Notes: generated by a model not told the origin, from the sequence alone. A stretch of DNA of 64,000 nt from Bacteroidales bacterium (GCA_017464245.1 JAFUDV010000085.1:36226-100225), one strand, 5' to 3'. Shown: positions 45,183-56,168, counted from the stretch's first letter. Made by a program: numbers and translations.

Positions 45183-47541
45183 ACTTCACCTTGATCTCCT
45201 GCACGGGCTCCTTCGGGAGCATCACGCGGTGGACCGGCCAGGAGGCCGCCTTGGCGACCTTGAAGGGCACGGAGGCGCGGATGTCGGCCACGGAGGCGCC
45301 GAAGTGGGCGGTGTAGCTGCCCGCAGCGGTCTCCCAGGCGCTGGTCTCCTCGTTGAAGGAAGCGAGCGTGTACGGATCCACGGTCATCGTGAGCGTCTGG
45401 CTCTCGCCGGGCTTGAGTTCACCCGTCTTGGCAAAGGCGCGGAGCTCGCAGGCGGGCTTCACGAGGCCGCCGCCCGGAGCGGTAACATACAGCTGCACAG
45501 CCTCTTTACCGGCGTAGGAACCCGTGTTGGTCACGGTGATGGAAGCGGTGACGACACCGTCCTTGCCCACCTTCACGACCGGTTTGGAATAGGCGAAGGT
45601 CGTGTATCCGAGGCCATAGCCGAAAGGATAGGAAACATTGACACCGGCCGTGGTGAAATACCGGTAACCCACCCAGATGCCTTCCTTATACTCGGTAGCG
45701 TCCACGTTCGGACGGATCATCTTCTTGATACCGAATGCAGCCAGGCTTTCCTCGTCCATGCCCATCCAGCCGCCATTGCCGGAGTCCACATAGTCGAACG
45801 GGAAGTTGAAGGAAGAAGGAATGTCGAAGTAACGGACCGGGAAGGACATCGGGAGCTTCCCGGACGGATAGGAAGCGCCGGAAAGGATGTCCGCGACGGT
45901 GTAACCGCCTTCCTGACCCGGGGTCCAGGCAAGAAGCACGGCATCCGGCAGGTTCTTCCAGGAAGCAGTCTCTATGACGCCGCCAATGTTCAGGACAACC
46001 ACCACCTGCTTTCCGACCAGGTGATACGCATCGCACAGATTCTGCATGAGCTCCCGTTCGGCACCGGTAAGGGTCCAGTCACCGTCCTTGGCCTTACGGT
46101 CGCCACCCTCACCCGCATTGCGGGAAATCGTCAGGATGGCGATGTCAGTGGCATTCACTTTCTTGTTGATAAAGTCGCGGGAAACAGCCATCTCCGGAAT
46201 GACATCTTCACCGAGCAGGACAGCAGTCTGTCCTTCCTTGTTGTTCTTTGCGGTCTTCTTGGCGAAAGGGATGTAGCTCTCGTACCAGTCGCGGATGTCC
46301 TGGTCCACCTCGAAACCATTGACCTTCAGGCCTTCGGCGACGTTCCGGACATACTTCTTGTTCACGTTGCCGGAGCCGGTGCCGCCGGCGATGAAGTCAT
46401 AGGAGCCGACCCCGTAGAGAGCGACCTTCTTCACGCCCTTCAGCGGAAGGACACCGTTGTTCTCCAGCAGGACGATGCCTTCGGCAGCCGCCTTGCGGAC
46501 GAGTTTGCCATGGCCTTCCAGATCCGGATTGTTGGAATACTTATATCCCTGGAAACGAGGTGTTTTCACAATGTAGGTGAGCATGTTGCGCACGCACATG
46601 TCCACATCCTCGATCTTCAGCGTACCGTTTTTCACGCCGTCCACGATCTCGCCGATGAACTTGTCCATGCCCGGCTCCAGGAGGTCGTTGATGGCGCCGA
46701 TCTGCTCCACGGTCTTGCGGGGACCGGTCCAGTCGGTCATGACGATGCCCTTGAAGCCCCATTCCTCGCGGAGGATGGTGTACAGGAGGTCACGGTTGGC
46801 CTGCGTGTAGGGGCCGTTGATGCGGTTGTAGGAGGACATGATGGTCCAGGGGTCGGATTCCTTGACGGCGATCTCGAAACCCTTGAGGTACAGCTCGCGG
46901 AGAGCTCTCGGGTTGATGCGGGCGTCATTGGCCATGCGGTTCGTCTCCTGGCTGTTGCCGGCGAAGTGCTTGACGGACACGCCTACGCCGTTCCGCTGGA
47001 TGCCGCGGGTATAGGCGGCGGCCATCTTGCCGGTCAGGAAAGGATCCTCGGAGAAATACTCGAAGTTACGTCCGCACAAGGGGTTGCGGTGCAGGTTCAT
47101 GCCCGGGGCCAGCAGGACGTCGGCGCCGTATTCCTTCACCTCCTCCCCCATCGCGGTGGTCAGTTCCTCCACCAGCGGGGCGTTCCAGCTGGAAGCGAGG
47201 GAGGTGCCCACCGGGAAACCGGTGCAGAAGAAGGTCTTGTCCGTGCCCGGACGGGTGGGGTTGATGCGGAGGCCGGCAGGGCCGTCGGACCGGACGGTCT
47301 GCGGGATGCCCAGACGCGGGATGGCGCGGGTGGTGCCGGCGGCACCGGAGACGAGGACCTCGTCGGAGCCGGTGAGGCCGCCCACCATGCTGCCCCAGCC
47401 GGAGCCCACCAGGAGGGTGGCCTTCTCTTCGAGGGTCATGGCCTTCAGGACTTCGTCGATGTTGTCCGGACGCAGCTGGGGCTGTGCCAGGGCGGAGACG
47501 GTGCAAAGCGCTGCACCAAGCATCAGGGAAACTTTTTTCAT
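45181..47541 (-). CDS. Glycoside hydrolase family 3, beta-glucosidase/xylosidase-like
   Basis: The 786-residue secreted protein starts MKKVSLMLGAALCTVSALAQ. The first domain has VRSDGPAGLRINPTRPGTDK, GMNLHRNPLCGRNFEYFSED, SVKHFAGNSQETNR and the nucleophile motif IVMTDWTGPR with Asp270. The second has LENNGVLPLKGVKKVALYG and RNAGEGGDRK, where the Glu is the likely acid/base. The FGYGLGYTTF boundary leads into a C-terminal fibronectin-like domain (AGKEAVQLYVTAPGG). It is divergent from the CE2-GH95 pair, with candidate regulator sites in between. Confidence 0.9.
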   Translation of the reverse strand: MKKVSLMLGAALCTVSALAQPQLRPDNIDEVLKAMTLEEKATLLVGSGWGSMVGGLTGSDEVLVSGAAGTTRAIPRLGIPQTVRSDGPAGLRINPTRPGTDKTFFCTGFPVGTSLASSWNAPLVEELTTAMGEEVKEYGADVLLAPGMNLHRNPLCGRNFEYFSEDPFLTGKMAAAYTRGIQRNGVGVSVKHFAGNSQETNRMANDARINPRALRELYLKGFEIAVKESDPWTIMSSYNRINGPYTQANRDLLYTILREEWGFKGIVMTDWTGPRKTVEQIGAINDLLEPGMDKFIGEIVDGVKNGTLKIEDVDMCVRNMLTYIVKTPRFQGYKYSNNPDLEGHGKLVRKAAAEGIVLLENNGVLPLKGVKKVALYGVGSYDFIAGGTGSGNVNKKYVRNVAEGLKVNGFEVDQDIRDWYESYIPFAKKTAKNNKEGQTAVLLGEDVIPEMAVSRDFINKKVNATDIAILTISRNAGEGGDRKAKDGDWTLTGAERELMQNLCDAYHLVGKQVVVVLNIGGVIETASWKNLPDAVLLAWTPGQEGGYTVADILSGASYPSGKLPMSFPVRYFDIPSSFNFPFDYVDSGNGGWMGMDEESLAAFGIKKMIRPNVDATEYKEGIWVGYRYFTTAGVNVSYPFGYGLGYTTFAYSKPVVKVGKDGVVTASITVTNTGSYAGKEAVQLYVTAPGGGLVKPACELRAFAKTGELKPGESQTLTMTVDPYTLASFNEETSAWETAAGSYTAHFGASVADIRASVPFKVAKAASWPVHRVMLPKEPVQEIKVK

Positions 47542-47572
47542 TATTTTAGCATTACTGAGGTTATTCCGGACA

Positions 47573-47580
47573 CAAACTTA
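47573..47580 (-). promoter_or_regulatory. -7 promoter box of GH3 gene 47541
   Basis: TAAGTTTG on the minus strand, 31 bases before the ATG. The 15-base context is identical to the GH3 promoter at 4918-4932. Confidence 0.62.
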
Positions 47581-47615
47581 CGAAATAAAGGGCTCCCGTC
47601 CAATTCGGAAACGGG

Positions 47616-47645
47616 ATTTGAACAATTTCTGCTAAAATTTGAACA
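47616..47645 (+). promoter_or_regulatory. Candidate PUL regulator sites upstream of CE2-GH95
   Basis: Two exact copies of ATTTGAACA (47616-47624 and 47637-47645), 21 bases apart, lie in the divergent GH3/CE2 control region. A TAACTTGC string at 47662 is too near the ATG to be a normal -7 box unless the mRNA is almost leaderless. Confidence 0.6.
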
Positions 47646-47673
47646 CTCTGCAAAAATTTCCTAACTTGCGGAT

Positions 47674-48762
47674 ATGAAACGGATCCTCCTTCTGCTGCTT
47701 TTTGCAGCCGCTCTCCTGCCGGCCGCCGCCCGGGAAAAGGTGCGGGCCGCCGACAGCCGCATCACCTTCATCGGCAGAACCCTCCCTTCGGAAGACGGGG
47801 CCGTCTCCTTCGACTGGAGCGGCGTCTATGCCCGCATCGCCTTCACCGGCGGCTGTCTGGCCCTCGAGGCCGGCGACTCCGGACGGGATTACTTCAATGT
47901 CTGGATCGACAAGGATCCCGTCGCCGAGCCGGACCGGGTCGTCGTCATCGACCGGGACACCTCCGTCGTGCTCTTCCAGGCGCGGGAACGGAAGCCGCAG
48001 CCGCATCGGATCGTCATCCAGAAGCGCACCGAGGCCGACCAGGGCCGCGCCACCTTCCGGGCGTTCGAGGCCGAGGGGCAGATCCTTCAGGCCGAGGGCG
48101 TCCGCGACCGGGTGATCGAGTTCATCGGCGATTCCTACACCTGCGGCTACGGCAGCGAGAACAGCGTCCGGGAGGACCCCTTCCGCCCGGAGGACGAGAA
48201 CCCGGCCAAGACCTATGCCGACATCCTGTGCCGCTACTTCGGGGCCGACGGGATCCGCGCCTCCCATTCGGGCCAGGGCATCGACCGGAACTACAATGAC
48301 GCCGGACGGGGCTGGCACATGCCCGACCGCTATCTCCAGACCTTCGACAACGGCCGGGAGACCCCTTGGGACTTCCGGGGGCCGAAGCCGGACATCACAC
48401 TCATCTACCTGGGAACCAATGATTTCTCCACGGGACGCCAGCCGGGCTATCCGGAGTTCAAGGCCGGCTATCTGCGCCTTCTGGGAGCCGTCAAGGAGCA
48501 TTACGGCGAAGGGCATCCCGTCCTGTGCGTCGTTCCCCGCCACAGCCAGGTCCTGTACGACTATATCCGGGACATCGTCGAGACCTGCGGACTTCCCCGC
48601 GTGTATCTCGCCGGCCTCCCCGCCCGGGTCCATGACGACGAGGCCGACCTCGGCGCCTCCTGGCACCCGAACTACTCCGGCCACCTGAAGAAAGCCTATT
48701 CCCTTATCCCCGTCCTCTCCACCATCACCGGCTGGGAGATGGAGGAAAAACCGATCCGATGA
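47674..48762 (+). CDS. CE2-type SGNH acetyl (xylan) esterase
   Basis: The 362-residue secreted protein starts [20 protein letters not shown]. Residues about 25-140 form the jelly-roll domain of CE2 ([20 protein letters not shown]). The SGNH domain has the nucleophile block [13 protein letters not shown] with Ser154, [10 protein letters not shown] (block III Asn) and WHPNYSGH with the catalytic His331. CE2 enzymes remove acetyl groups from xylan and similar glycans. It overlaps the GH95 gene by four bases. Confidence 0.87.
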   Translation: MKRILLLLLFAAALLPAAAREKVRAADSRITFIGRTLPSEDGAVSFDWSGVYARIAFTGGCLALEAGDSGRDYFNVWIDKDPVAEPDRVVVIDRDTSVVLFQARERKPQPHRIVIQKRTEADQGRATFRAFEAEGQILQAEGVRDRVIEFIGDSYTCGYGSENSVREDPFRPEDENPAKTYADILCRYFGADGIRASHSGQGIDRNYNDAGRGWHMPDRYLQTFDNGRETPWDFRGPKPDITLIYLGTNDFSTGRQPGYPEFKAGYLRLLGAVKEHYGEGHPVLCVVPRHSQVLYDYIRDIVETCGLPRVYLAGLPARVHDDEADLGASWHPNYSGHLKKAYSLIPVLSTITGWEMEEKPIR

Positions 48763-51089
48763 TGAAACGCCTCCTTCCCCTCCTCGTGCTGGCATCGGCC
48801 TGCACCGCCGCCCCGGAGCGCGCCTTGCAACTGCATTACGACCGCCCGGCCACTTTCTTCGAGGAAGCCCTCCCCCTGGGCAACGGCCGCCTGGGCGCCA
48901 TGGTTTACGGCGATCCCGTCCATGAGCACATCTCCCTGAACGACATTACCTTATGGACCGGAGAGCCCGACAAGGGGACGGAGCATCCGGACCTTGTCGC
49001 CACCGGCGCCGGGAGCGAGGCCGCGACCGGTCTCCGCGAAGTGCGCGAAGCCCTCGCCCGCGAGGACTACGCCGCCGCCGAGCAGCTCCAGCGCAAGGTC
49101 CAGGGGCATTTCAGCGAGAGCTACATGCCGCTGGGAACGCTCCGGATCGACTATGACACCTGCGCCGTGACGGACTATGTCCGCACCCTGGACTTGTCCC
49201 GGGCCGTCGCGACGGTCTCCTGCCTGCGGAACGGCGCGCTGTTCCGCAGCGAGACTTTCGTTTCCGCCCCGGACTCCGTCATCGTCGTGCACATCGTCTC
49301 GGAGGAGCCGCTCAGCGCCCGCGTGCGCCTGGACGTCCCGCTGCGGCATGAGCTGAAGGCGTACGCAGAAGGCCTCGTGGCCGACGGATACGCCCCCTGG
49401 CACACCTACCCCGGCTACTATTCGCACAAGGAAGTGAGCCGGGAGAAATACTGGTACGCCCCTGACCGCGGCATCCATTTCCGCACCCGGGTGTTTGCCG
49501 ATGCGACCGGAGGCTCCGTCACCGCCGCGGACGGAGCCCTGGTCCTGGACGGGGTCCGCGAAGCGACGCTGTACGTGGTCAACGCCACGAGTTTCAACGG
49601 ATTCGACAAGGATCCCGTGAAGGAAGGGAAACCGTACCAGGCCCTGGCCGACGCCAACCTGTCCTCCGTACGGTCCGCCGGTCTGGCCCGGATCCGTGCC
49701 CGCCACGAAGCGGACTACAAGGGGCTGTTCGACCGCGTCGCCATCGACCTGGGCGCCACGCCCGACTCGGTGCGGGTCCTTCCCACGGACGTGCAGCTGA
49801 AGCGCTACACGGACCTGGGCGAAGCGAATCCGGAACTGGAAGCCCTTTATTATCAATACGGACGGTATCTGCTCATCTCCTCTTCCCGGACGGAGGGCGC
49901 CCCCGCCAACCTGCAGGGCCTGTGGAACGAGAGCATGGACCCGCCGTGGAGCAGCAACTACACCATCAACATCAACCTGGAGGAGAATTACTGGCCCGCG
50001 GAAGCGGCCGGGCTTTCCGAGATGCACGAAGTGCTGCTCTCCTTCATCCGCAACCTGAGCAGGAACGGCGCTCCGGTCTCCCGGCGCCTGTACGGGGCCA
50101 CCCGCGGCTGGAACGCCGGCCACAACTCCGACGTCTGGGCCATGGCCACGCCCGTGGGCCTGGGCACCGGCGACCCATCCTGGGCGAACTGGACGATGGG
50201 CGGAGCCTGGCTTTCCACCCACATCTGGGAGCACTACCTGTATGCGCGTGACCGGGACGCCCTGCAGCGGGACTACCCCGTCCTGAAGGGCGCCGCGGAG
50301 TTCTGCATCGACTGGCTCGTGGAGAAGGACGGGGAACTCATCACCTGCCCCGGCACCTCCCCGGAGAACCGCTATGTCACGCCGGAAGGCTTCCACGGAG
50401 CCACGCTGTACGGCGCCACGGCCGACCTCGCCCTCGTGCGCGAATGCCTGGCGGACGCCGTCGCGGCCGCCCGCGAACTGGGCGTGGACCCGGAATTCGT
50501 CACCGAGGCGGAAAGCACGCTGGAGCGCCTCCGCCCCTATCAGGTGGGCCGGCAGGGCAACCTCCAGGAATGGTACCATGACTGGCAGGACGAAGACCCG
50601 CGTCACCGGCACCAGTCGCACCTGATCGGCGCGTATCCCGGCCACCAGATCGTCACCGGACCCTATGCCGATGCGGCGTTGAAAACCCTGGAAATCAAGG
50701 GGTTCGAAACCACTGGCTGGAGCTGCGGCTGGCGCATCAACCTATACGCCCGACTGGGCGACGGCGAGGGCGCCTACAAGATGTACCGCCGGCTCCTCCG
50801 CTACGTAAGTCCGGACCGCTACCGGGGCGAGGACGCCCGCCGGGGCGGCGGTACCTACCCGAACCTCTTCGACGCCCACTCCCCGTTCCAGATCGACGGC
50901 AACTTCGGCGGCTGCGCCGGTGTCATGGAGATGCTCCTGTACAGCGGTCCCGACGGCACCCTCACGCCGCTCCCCGCCCTTCCTGCCGCCTGGCCCACGG
51001 GCTCCGTCAAGGGTCTTCGCACCCGCCGCGGCACCACCGTGGACCTGACTTGGAAGGACGGGAAGGTCGTCTCGTTGAAAGAGCGCTAG
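48759..51089 (+). CDS. Glycoside hydrolase family 95 (alpha-L-fucosidase or alpha-L-galactosidase)
   Basis: GH95 inverting enzymes remove terminal alpha-1,2-fucose or alpha-L-galactose, for example from xyloglucan or complex arabinoxylan. The 776-residue lipoprotein starts [20 protein letters not shown]. It has the N-terminal [20 protein letters not shown] and [17 protein letters not shown], the (alpha/alpha)6 core with [20 protein letters not shown] followed by [40 protein letters not shown], and the end [20 protein letters not shown]. Either of two adjacent ATGs may start it. It is coupled to the CE2 gene and closes the PUL. Confidence 0.93.
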   Translation: MMKRLLPLLVLASACTAAPERALQLHYDRPATFFEEALPLGNGRLGAMVYGDPVHEHISLNDITLWTGEPDKGTEHPDLVATGAGSEAATGLREVREALAREDYAAAEQLQRKVQGHFSESYMPLGTLRIDYDTCAVTDYVRTLDLSRAVATVSCLRNGALFRSETFVSAPDSVIVVHIVSEEPLSARVRLDVPLRHELKAYAEGLVADGYAPWHTYPGYYSHKEVSREKYWYAPDRGIHFRTRVFADATGGSVTAADGALVLDGVREATLYVVNATSFNGFDKDPVKEGKPYQALADANLSSVRSAGLARIRARHEADYKGLFDRVAIDLGATPDSVRVLPTDVQLKRYTDLGEANPELEALYYQYGRYLLISSSRTEGAPANLQGLWNESMDPPWSSNYTININLEENYWPAEAAGLSEMHEVLLSFIRNLSRNGAPVSRRLYGATRGWNAGHNSDVWAMATPVGLGTGDPSWANWTMGGAWLSTHIWEHYLYARDRDALQRDYPVLKGAAEFCIDWLVEKDGELITCPGTSPENRYVTPEGFHGATLYGATADLALVRECLADAVAAARELGVDPEFVTEAESTLERLRPYQVGRQGNLQEWYHDWQDEDPRHRHQSHLIGAYPGHQIVTGPYADAALKTLEIKGFETTGWSCGWRINLYARLGDGEGAYKMYRRLLRYVSPDRYRGEDARRGGGTYPNLFDAHSPFQIDGNFGGCAGVMEMLLYSGPDGTLTPLPALPAAWPTGSVKGLRTRRGTTVDLTWKDGKVVSLKER

Positions 51090-52333
51090 GCCTCGGAAGG
51101 CTTGTTCAGGTTCGTCGTGAGGTACATGATGCCCACCAGCAGGGCGAACAGGAGCAGGGTGCCGGCGAGAAGCGCGTAGGTCTCCATCTGGAGCAGGATG
51201 TAGCTGAGCACATAAGCGACAGCGACGAGGGCGGCGAGCAGATACGCCGTCTTGTCACGCAGGATGCCGCGGAAATAGCCGAACAGGGCGGCGACGGTCA
51301 TCAGGGCAGCCAGGGCATAGGCCACCGGGAAGCGCATGAACTCCGAGAACGAGAGCACGAGGGCGTAGAACAGGACGAGAGACAGGCCGATCACGAGGTA
51401 CTGGATCAGGTCGATCTTCTTCTTTCCCACCAGTTCCACCGCCAGGCCGGCGATGAACACCAGCAGGATTACCAGGATGCCGTATTTGGCCGACCGGGTG
51501 GTCTGCTGGTACTGCGTGACGCCCTGAAGCAGGTTCACGCCGAACCAGGTATCGTCCGGACCACCGCGGTTGATCTTCGAGACCGACCAGCGGGCCGTGA
51601 AGCCCTCCGCCGTCACTTCCCGGCTGGAAGGAAGGAAATCACCCATGAAGGAGGGATTCGGACAGTCGGAATGCATCTCCACCTCCGTCACGCCGCCATA
51701 GGGGCGGACCATCAGCGATGAGGAGCCCCGGACGTGAAAGGTGAGGCGGAAAGGAAGGGCTGTCGTTCCGTCCATCTGCGCGGGCGTCAGGACAACAGGC
51801 TCCGAGAGAGCGGCTCCCTCCCGCCGGTACGCCCCCGATCCGTTTTCGATGGAATACTCCTTCTCGCCGAGGGTGAAAGCCACCTTCCCCTCCACGCCAC
51901 GCAGGTCGCTGAGGCCCACCATGACGTTCCGGGCCGCCAGTTCCTTTCCGGCATAGGCGGCAGGGATGGTAAAGGCGCCTGTCGCCGTGACATCGGCCCC
52001 ATAGACCATCACGTCATAGATGGAGCGGTGCAGAAGCTGCGTTTCCAGGCCGATGGAATACCTCAGTTCCACGGGATAGACGATGTCCGTCCGTTCGCCC
52101 ACGGTCTTTTTCTGCTGGTCGTCCAGGACTTCGGTCTTGTAGGTGAGCTGCAGCACGGGACCGGTGATTGTCTGGGCCCGGCCCCAGCTCGCGGCCACTT
52201 CTTCCCGGCTGGCATCGGCCGCCTGCTGCCGGTCGCGGATCTGGCCCTGGATCATGGCCAGCGGAATGAGCATCAAAAGGGCGAGTACACCCATCAGGGC
52301 AATCTTCAGCGGAAGGGAATCTTTCAGTTTCAT
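51086..52333 (-). CDS. creD: Inner membrane protein CreD
   Basis: CreD-family proteins are membrane proteins of unclear biochemical role, linked to envelope stress and colicin tolerance in enterobacteria. The 415-residue protein starts [20 protein letters not shown], has a large periplasmic part with [14 protein letters not shown] and [25 protein letters not shown], then [30 protein letters not shown] and five or more C-terminal helices, exactly the family plan. A TTG one codon upstream is disfavoured. It converges on GH95 with a four-base overlap. Confidence 0.9.
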   Translation of the reverse strand: MKLKDSLPLKIALMGVLALLMLIPLAMIQGQIRDRQQAADASREEVAASWGRAQTITGPVLQLTYKTEVLDDQQKKTVGERTDIVYPVELRYSIGLETQLLHRSIYDVMVYGADVTATGAFTIPAAYAGKELAARNVMVGLSDLRGVEGKVAFTLGEKEYSIENGSGAYRREGAALSEPVVLTPAQMDGTTALPFRLTFHVRGSSSLMVRPYGGVTEVEMHSDCPNPSFMGDFLPSSREVTAEGFTARWSVSKINRGGPDDTWFGVNLLQGVTQYQQTTRSAKYGILVILLVFIAGLAVELVGKKKIDLIQYLVIGLSLVLFYALVLSFSEFMRFPVAYALAALMTVAALFGYFRGILRDKTAYLLAALVAVAYVLSYILLQMETYALLAGTLLLFALLVGIMYLTTNLNKPSEA

Positions 52334-52345
52334 CAATTATTTCCT

Positions 52346-52353
52346 TATATTTG
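52346..52353 (+). promoter_or_regulatory. -7 promoter box of ettA
   Basis: TATATTTG, 30 bases before the ATG at 52384. The same short region must also hold the creD promoter on the other strand. Confidence 0.55.
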
Positions 52354-52383
52354 CAAATAGCGCAAACCAGCAAAAACAAAGCC

Positions 52384-54060
52384 ATGGCAGACGAAAAGAT
52401 CATATTCTCGATGAACGGGGTGGGTAAAGTCCTCCCGCACAATAACAAAGTCATCCTCAAGGACATCTACCTTTCCTTCTTCTACGGGGCGAAGATCGGC
52501 ATCATCGGTCTGAACGGTTCCGGAAAATCGACGCTCCTCAAGATCATCGCCGGCGTGGAGAAATCCTACAAGGGCGAGGTCGTATGGGCCCCGGGCTACA
52601 GCGTGGGGTATCTGGCGCAGGAGCCGGAGATGGACCCGGACAAGACCGTCATCGAGGTGGTCCAGGAAGGCGTGCAGGAAGTCATGGACGTCCTGCAGGA
52701 ATACAACGACATCTCCATGAAGTTCATGGAGCCCCTGGACGACGACGAGATGAACCGCCTCATCGAGCGCCAGGGCGAACTCACGGAACTCATCGAGCAC
52801 CTGGACGGCTGGGAGATCGACGCGAAGCTGGAACGGGCGATGGACGCCCTCCAGTGCCCGCCTTCGGACGCCCTGGTCAAGAATCTCTCCGGCGGTGAGC
52901 GCCGCCGCGTGGCCCTGTGCCGCCTCCTCCTGCAGCAGCCGGACGTCCTCCTGCTGGACGAACCCACGAACCACCTGGACACCGAGTCCATCCAGTGGCT
53001 GGAAGCACACCTGCAGCAGTACAAGGGCACGGTCATCGCCGTCACGCACGACCGGTACTTCCTGGACAACGTCGCCGGCTGGATCCTGGAACTGGACCGC
53101 GGCGAGGGCATTCCCTGGAAGGGAAACTACTCCTCCTGGCTGGACCAGAAGACCAAGCGGCTCGCGATGGAGGAGAAGCAGGAATCCAAGCGCCGGAAGA
53201 CGTTGGAACGCGAACTCGAATGGGTCCGGATGGCCCCGAAGGCCCGTCAGGCCAAGCAGAAGGCCCGTCTGGGCGCCTACGAGAAACTGGCCTCGGCCGA
53301 CGTGAAGCAGAAAGAGGCGAACCTCGAAATCTACATCCCCAACGGACCGCACCTGGGCAACAAGGTCATCGCCTTCCACGATGTGTCCAAGGCCTACGAC
53401 GGCAAGGTCCTCTTCGAGCACCTGAGCTTCGAACTCCCGCCGGCCGGCATCGTGGGCGTCATCGGCCCGAACGGCGCCGGAAAGACCACCCTCTTCCGCC
53501 TCGTCATGGGCATCGAACAGCCCGACAGCGGATCCATCGAGATCGGCGAGACCGTCAAGATCGCGTACGTGGACCAGCAGCACAAGTCCATCGACCCGGA
53601 CAAGACGGTCTATGAGACGATTGCGGGTAATTCCGAATGGGTGCGCCTCGGGAACCGCGACATCAACGCCCGCGCCTGGGTGTCCCGCTTCAACTTCTCC
53701 GGCGCCGACCAGGAGAAGCTGTGCGGCGTCCTTTCCGGCGGCGAGCGGAACCGCCTGCACCTCGCCCTCACCCTCAAGGACGAAGGCAACGTCCTGCTTC
53801 TGGACGAACCTACCAACGATGTGGATGTCAATACGATCCGCGCCCTGGAGGAAGGTCTGGACGGGTTCGCGGGCTGCGCCGTCGTCGTGAGCCACGACCG
53901 CTGGTTCCTGGACCGCATCGCTACGCACATCCTCGCCTTCGAGGGCGACTCGGAGGTGGTCTTTTTCGACGGCAACTATTCCGAATACGAGGAGAACAAG
54001 AAGATGCGCATGGGCAATGTGGAGCCCAAGCGCTTCAAGTACAAGAAGTTGATGGAGTAA
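52384..54060 (+). CDS. ettA: ABC-F translation factor, energy-dependent translational throttle EttA
   Basis: EttA binds the ribosomal E site and gates entry into elongation according to ATP level. The 558-residue cytoplasmic protein starts MADEKIIFSMNGVGKVLPHN. It has two ABC domains: Walker A GLNGSGKST and GPNGAGKTT, signatures LSGGERRRVALCRLLL and LSGGERNRLHLALTL, and Walker B LLLDEPTNHLD and LLLDEPTNDVD. The linker with ELEWVRMAPKARQAKQKARL is the P-site interaction motif of ABC-F proteins. Length and motif set fit EttA better than Uup. Confidence 0.95.
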   Translation: MADEKIIFSMNGVGKVLPHNNKVILKDIYLSFFYGAKIGIIGLNGSGKSTLLKIIAGVEKSYKGEVVWAPGYSVGYLAQEPEMDPDKTVIEVVQEGVQEVMDVLQEYNDISMKFMEPLDDDEMNRLIERQGELTELIEHLDGWEIDAKLERAMDALQCPPSDALVKNLSGGERRRVALCRLLLQQPDVLLLDEPTNHLDTESIQWLEAHLQQYKGTVIAVTHDRYFLDNVAGWILELDRGEGIPWKGNYSSWLDQKTKRLAMEEKQESKRRKTLERELEWVRMAPKARQAKQKARLGAYEKLASADVKQKEANLEIYIPNGPHLGNKVIAFHDVSKAYDGKVLFEHLSFELPPAGIVGVIGPNGAGKTTLFRLVMGIEQPDSGSIEIGETVKIAYVDQQHKSIDPDKTVYETIAGNSEWVRLGNRDINARAWVSRFNFSGADQEKLCGVLSGGERNRLHLALTLKDEGNVLLLDEPTNDVDVNTIRALEEGLDGFAGCAVVVSHDRWFLDRIATHILAFEGDSEVVFFDGNYSEYEENKKMRMGNVEPKRFKYKKLME

Positions 54061-55101
54061 TCAGCGGTCCAGGACGAGGTCCTGCCGGACTTCCCCGCCT
54101 TGCAGGCGGACCCAGGTCCGGAAAGGACGGGCGCCCTGCGTGAACCGGAAAAGGCGCGCGCCGCTCGGGCCGAGGTGGTTGTATGTGGTGTCGCAGCCGC
54201 TGAAGCGGCCGTAGATGTAATACATTTGCCCATAGTCCAGGACATAGTCGCAGTCGTGGTCATGGCCGTTGACGATCGCCTGGATATCCCCCAGTTCCCG
54301 CATCTGGGCCAGCAGCCCGGAATTCAGGCGGGAGGGGCAGGGCGGCTCGCCGTTTTCGCCGGCGAGGATCTTTCCTCCGCTGGACAGGCCTTCCGGAAGC
54401 TCACAGAGCGGGATGTGGAAGAAGGCCAGCGACGGGACGGGGACGCCGCCATGGCTTTCCGTGAACTTCACGCTGTGGCTGCGGTACCATTCCAGCTGAG
54501 AGAAGCGGATGTAATCGTACGAATGGATCTCCTCCTCCCCTTTCAGGATGACGGCGTCCATGGAATCGAACAAATAGAGCACCCGGTCCACGCCGCCGGG
54601 GCCGGACAGCGTAATGACATCGTTGGAACAGCCGTAAACGCCCTCCTTGGGCGGCAGGTTCACGCAACCGGGAATCTCCCGGACGATGCGGAACATATCC
54701 TCCCGGGTGGCGCCGAACTGGGAATCGTGATTGCCCAGTGCGACCGCGAACGGGATACCCCGGTCTGCGATCGGCCGGAGGATTTCCTGCGCCGAAGGAA
54801 TGTCCGGACGGCCGAACACGATGTCGCCCGTATGGATGACGAGGTCCGGACGCTCAGCGTCCAGCATCTCGCAGACGTTGCTGAGCGCCCGCTCGCTGCG
54901 GGGGTCGCCCGCGATGTAGTGGGTATCAGTCAATTGGAGAACCTTGAATGTTCCGTCGGGGCCGTAGCGGAAGTCCCGGGCGATGGACAAACGGGCGTCT
55001 TCTCCTCCGGTTTCCTCCCGCCGGCAGCCGGCCAGGACGGGTGCCGCAGAGGCGGCGGCGGTCAGGAATGCGGCGTTCTTGAGGAAGGATCTGCGTTTCA
55101 T
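54061..55101 (-). CDS. Metallophosphoesterase family lipoprotein
   Basis: The 346-residue product starts MKRRSFLKNAAFLTAAASAA, a twin-arginine-like signal, with a lipobox-like LAGC about residue 25. The calcineurin-like fold has LQLTDTHYIAGD, the metal motif LVIHTGDIVFGRPD, ALGNHDSQFG, FHIPLCEL and VNGHDHDCD. Such proteins hydrolyse phosphomonoesters or diesters outside the cytoplasm. It converges on ettA with no gap and has a long AT-rich leader. Confidence 0.87.
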   Translation of the reverse strand: MKRRSFLKNAAFLTAAASAAPVLAGCRREETGGEDARLSIARDFRYGPDGTFKVLQLTDTHYIAGDPRSERALSNVCEMLDAERPDLVIHTGDIVFGRPDIPSAQEILRPIADRGIPFAVALGNHDSQFGATREDMFRIVREIPGCVNLPPKEGVYGCSNDVITLSGPGGVDRVLYLFDSMDAVILKGEEEIHSYDYIRFSQLEWYRSHSVKFTESHGGVPVPSLAFFHIPLCELPEGLSSGGKILAGENGEPPCPSRLNSGLLAQMRELGDIQAIVNGHDHDCDYVLDYGQMYYIYGRFSGCDTTYNHLGPSGARLFRFTQGARPFRTWVRLQGGEVRQDLVLDR

Positions 55102-55360
55102 AGATTCCGTTTTTTGTATTTCAATGTTAAGCTATACTGATTATCAATGATTTACGATATATCAGCAATAAATGTGGTACAAAGACTTAAAAAGAAAAAG
55201 AAGGTAAAAACGAGTGTCGATAAGTGTGAGAGGGCGGTTTTCTTAACCTTGGACGGTAGGAAGCCGCCCATCTTTGTGTGGTGGCCACTGATTTTGGAAT
55301 GTAAAGACGTCTCGGATTTTGGTTGAAGTCTTTGCGGATTGTTAGGGTTTGGTTTGTAAA
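55102..55360. other. Intergenic region with a hairpin and no gene
   Basis: No plausible ORF is present. An AT-rich 100 bases forms the leader and promoter of the metallophosphoesterase. A hairpin at 55232-55269 pairs GGGCGGTTTTCT with AGGAAGCCGCCC (10 pairs plus two wobbles). It lacks a T-run, so it is not an evident terminator. Confidence 0.5.
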
Positions 55361-55400
55361 GAGAGAGCCTCCCGGAATCTCACGACTGCGGAAGGCTCGA
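55361..55400 (-). terminator. Terminator of the phage-like operon
   Basis: On the minus strand GAGCCTtCCG pairs with CCGGgAGGCTC and is followed by TCTCTTT, about 60 bases after the last gene's stop. Confidence 0.55.
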
Positions 55401-55457
55401 AGTTTAGGTTAGTACTTGGGGATTCTTTGTACCCGGTCCCCAGAGCCGGGCTTGAGG

Positions 55458-56168
55458 CTAGTCTCCGCCTCCGGCTGCTGCAGCTGCTTCCCACTTGCAC
55501 TCCGCCAGCATGGTGCCGGACTTTTCGCCGGTGGTGCTGTTGACGAAGTAGTAGCGGAAGAAGATCTTCGGAGCCGCAGCGCTGGGGGCGCCGTGCTTGG
55601 CCACGTAGTCGGCACGGATGTCGACGGCGGTGGCGTCGGGTTCCTCGACCATCTTGACGGCCACGGCCTTGCTGTGAGCGCGGGAAACGCCGTTGCTGAG
55701 GCCTTCGGATGCTTCGATGACCAGGAAGATGCCGCCGTTGTCGGCGAGGGCCTGGTCCAGCTTGAAGGTGAAGGTTTCGCCCTGGCAGACGATGGTGGCG
55801 GAGGAAGGAGTCTCCACACCCACTAGGGTGGGCGGAGTGGTGAGAGCTTGTCCGCCGCAGGCTACGATCCAGTAGTTGAGGCGGGTGAAGAGGTTGGCGC
55901 CGGAGATTTTGGCCTTGGAACCGAGCACGGAACGCCCTTCCTGGCTGAGGGCCAGTTTGTTCCACGCCAGGATGCTGGCATTTGGCAGACTCTTCCACTG
56001 GGTGGTGAGCTGCTTGAAAATACCCTTGACCTTGGCCTGGTCACTGGTGCGGATGGAGCCGCCGTATCCGCGGTTGCGGATATACTTGCGACTCTTCATT
56101 TTGGCTGCGGTAACGCCCTTGGCGCTGCCGGACATCTCCTCGAAGGCAATCGACGGGATATACTTCAT
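55458..56168 (-). CDS. Phage-like structural-type protein, paralog C
   Basis: The 236-residue protein starts MKYIPSIAFEEMSGSAKGVT. It shares a pattern with the genes at 57748 and 58929: an N-terminal SGSAKG-type element, a W-x-L-A helix (SILAWNKLALSQEG), SGANLFTRLNYW, and a C-terminal strand pair KIFFRYYFVNSTTGEKSG. It ends in a low-complexity AAAAAGGGD tail. Families of this type occur in Bacteroidota phage-like regions; I cannot give a function. Its ATG overlaps the previous gene's stop by four bases. Confidence 0.6.
   Translation of the reverse strand: MKYIPSIAFEEMSGSAKGVTAAKMKSRKYIRNRGYGGSIRTSDQAKVKGIFKQLTTQWKSLPNASILAWNKLALSQEGRSVLGSKAKISGANLFTRLNYWIVACGGQALTTPPTLVGVETPSSATIVCQGETFTFKLDQALADNGGIFLVIEASEGLSNGVSRAHSKAVAVKMVEEPDATAVDIRADYVAKHGAPSAAAPKIFFRYYFVNSTTGEKSGTMLAECKWEAAAAAGGGD

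Noticed and set aside
47662-47669. TAACTTGC as the -7 box of the CE2-GH95 operon
   Set aside because: It is only five bases from the ATG, which would give almost no leader; the true promoter could be the TAAAATTTG string near 47633, but neither is convincing.
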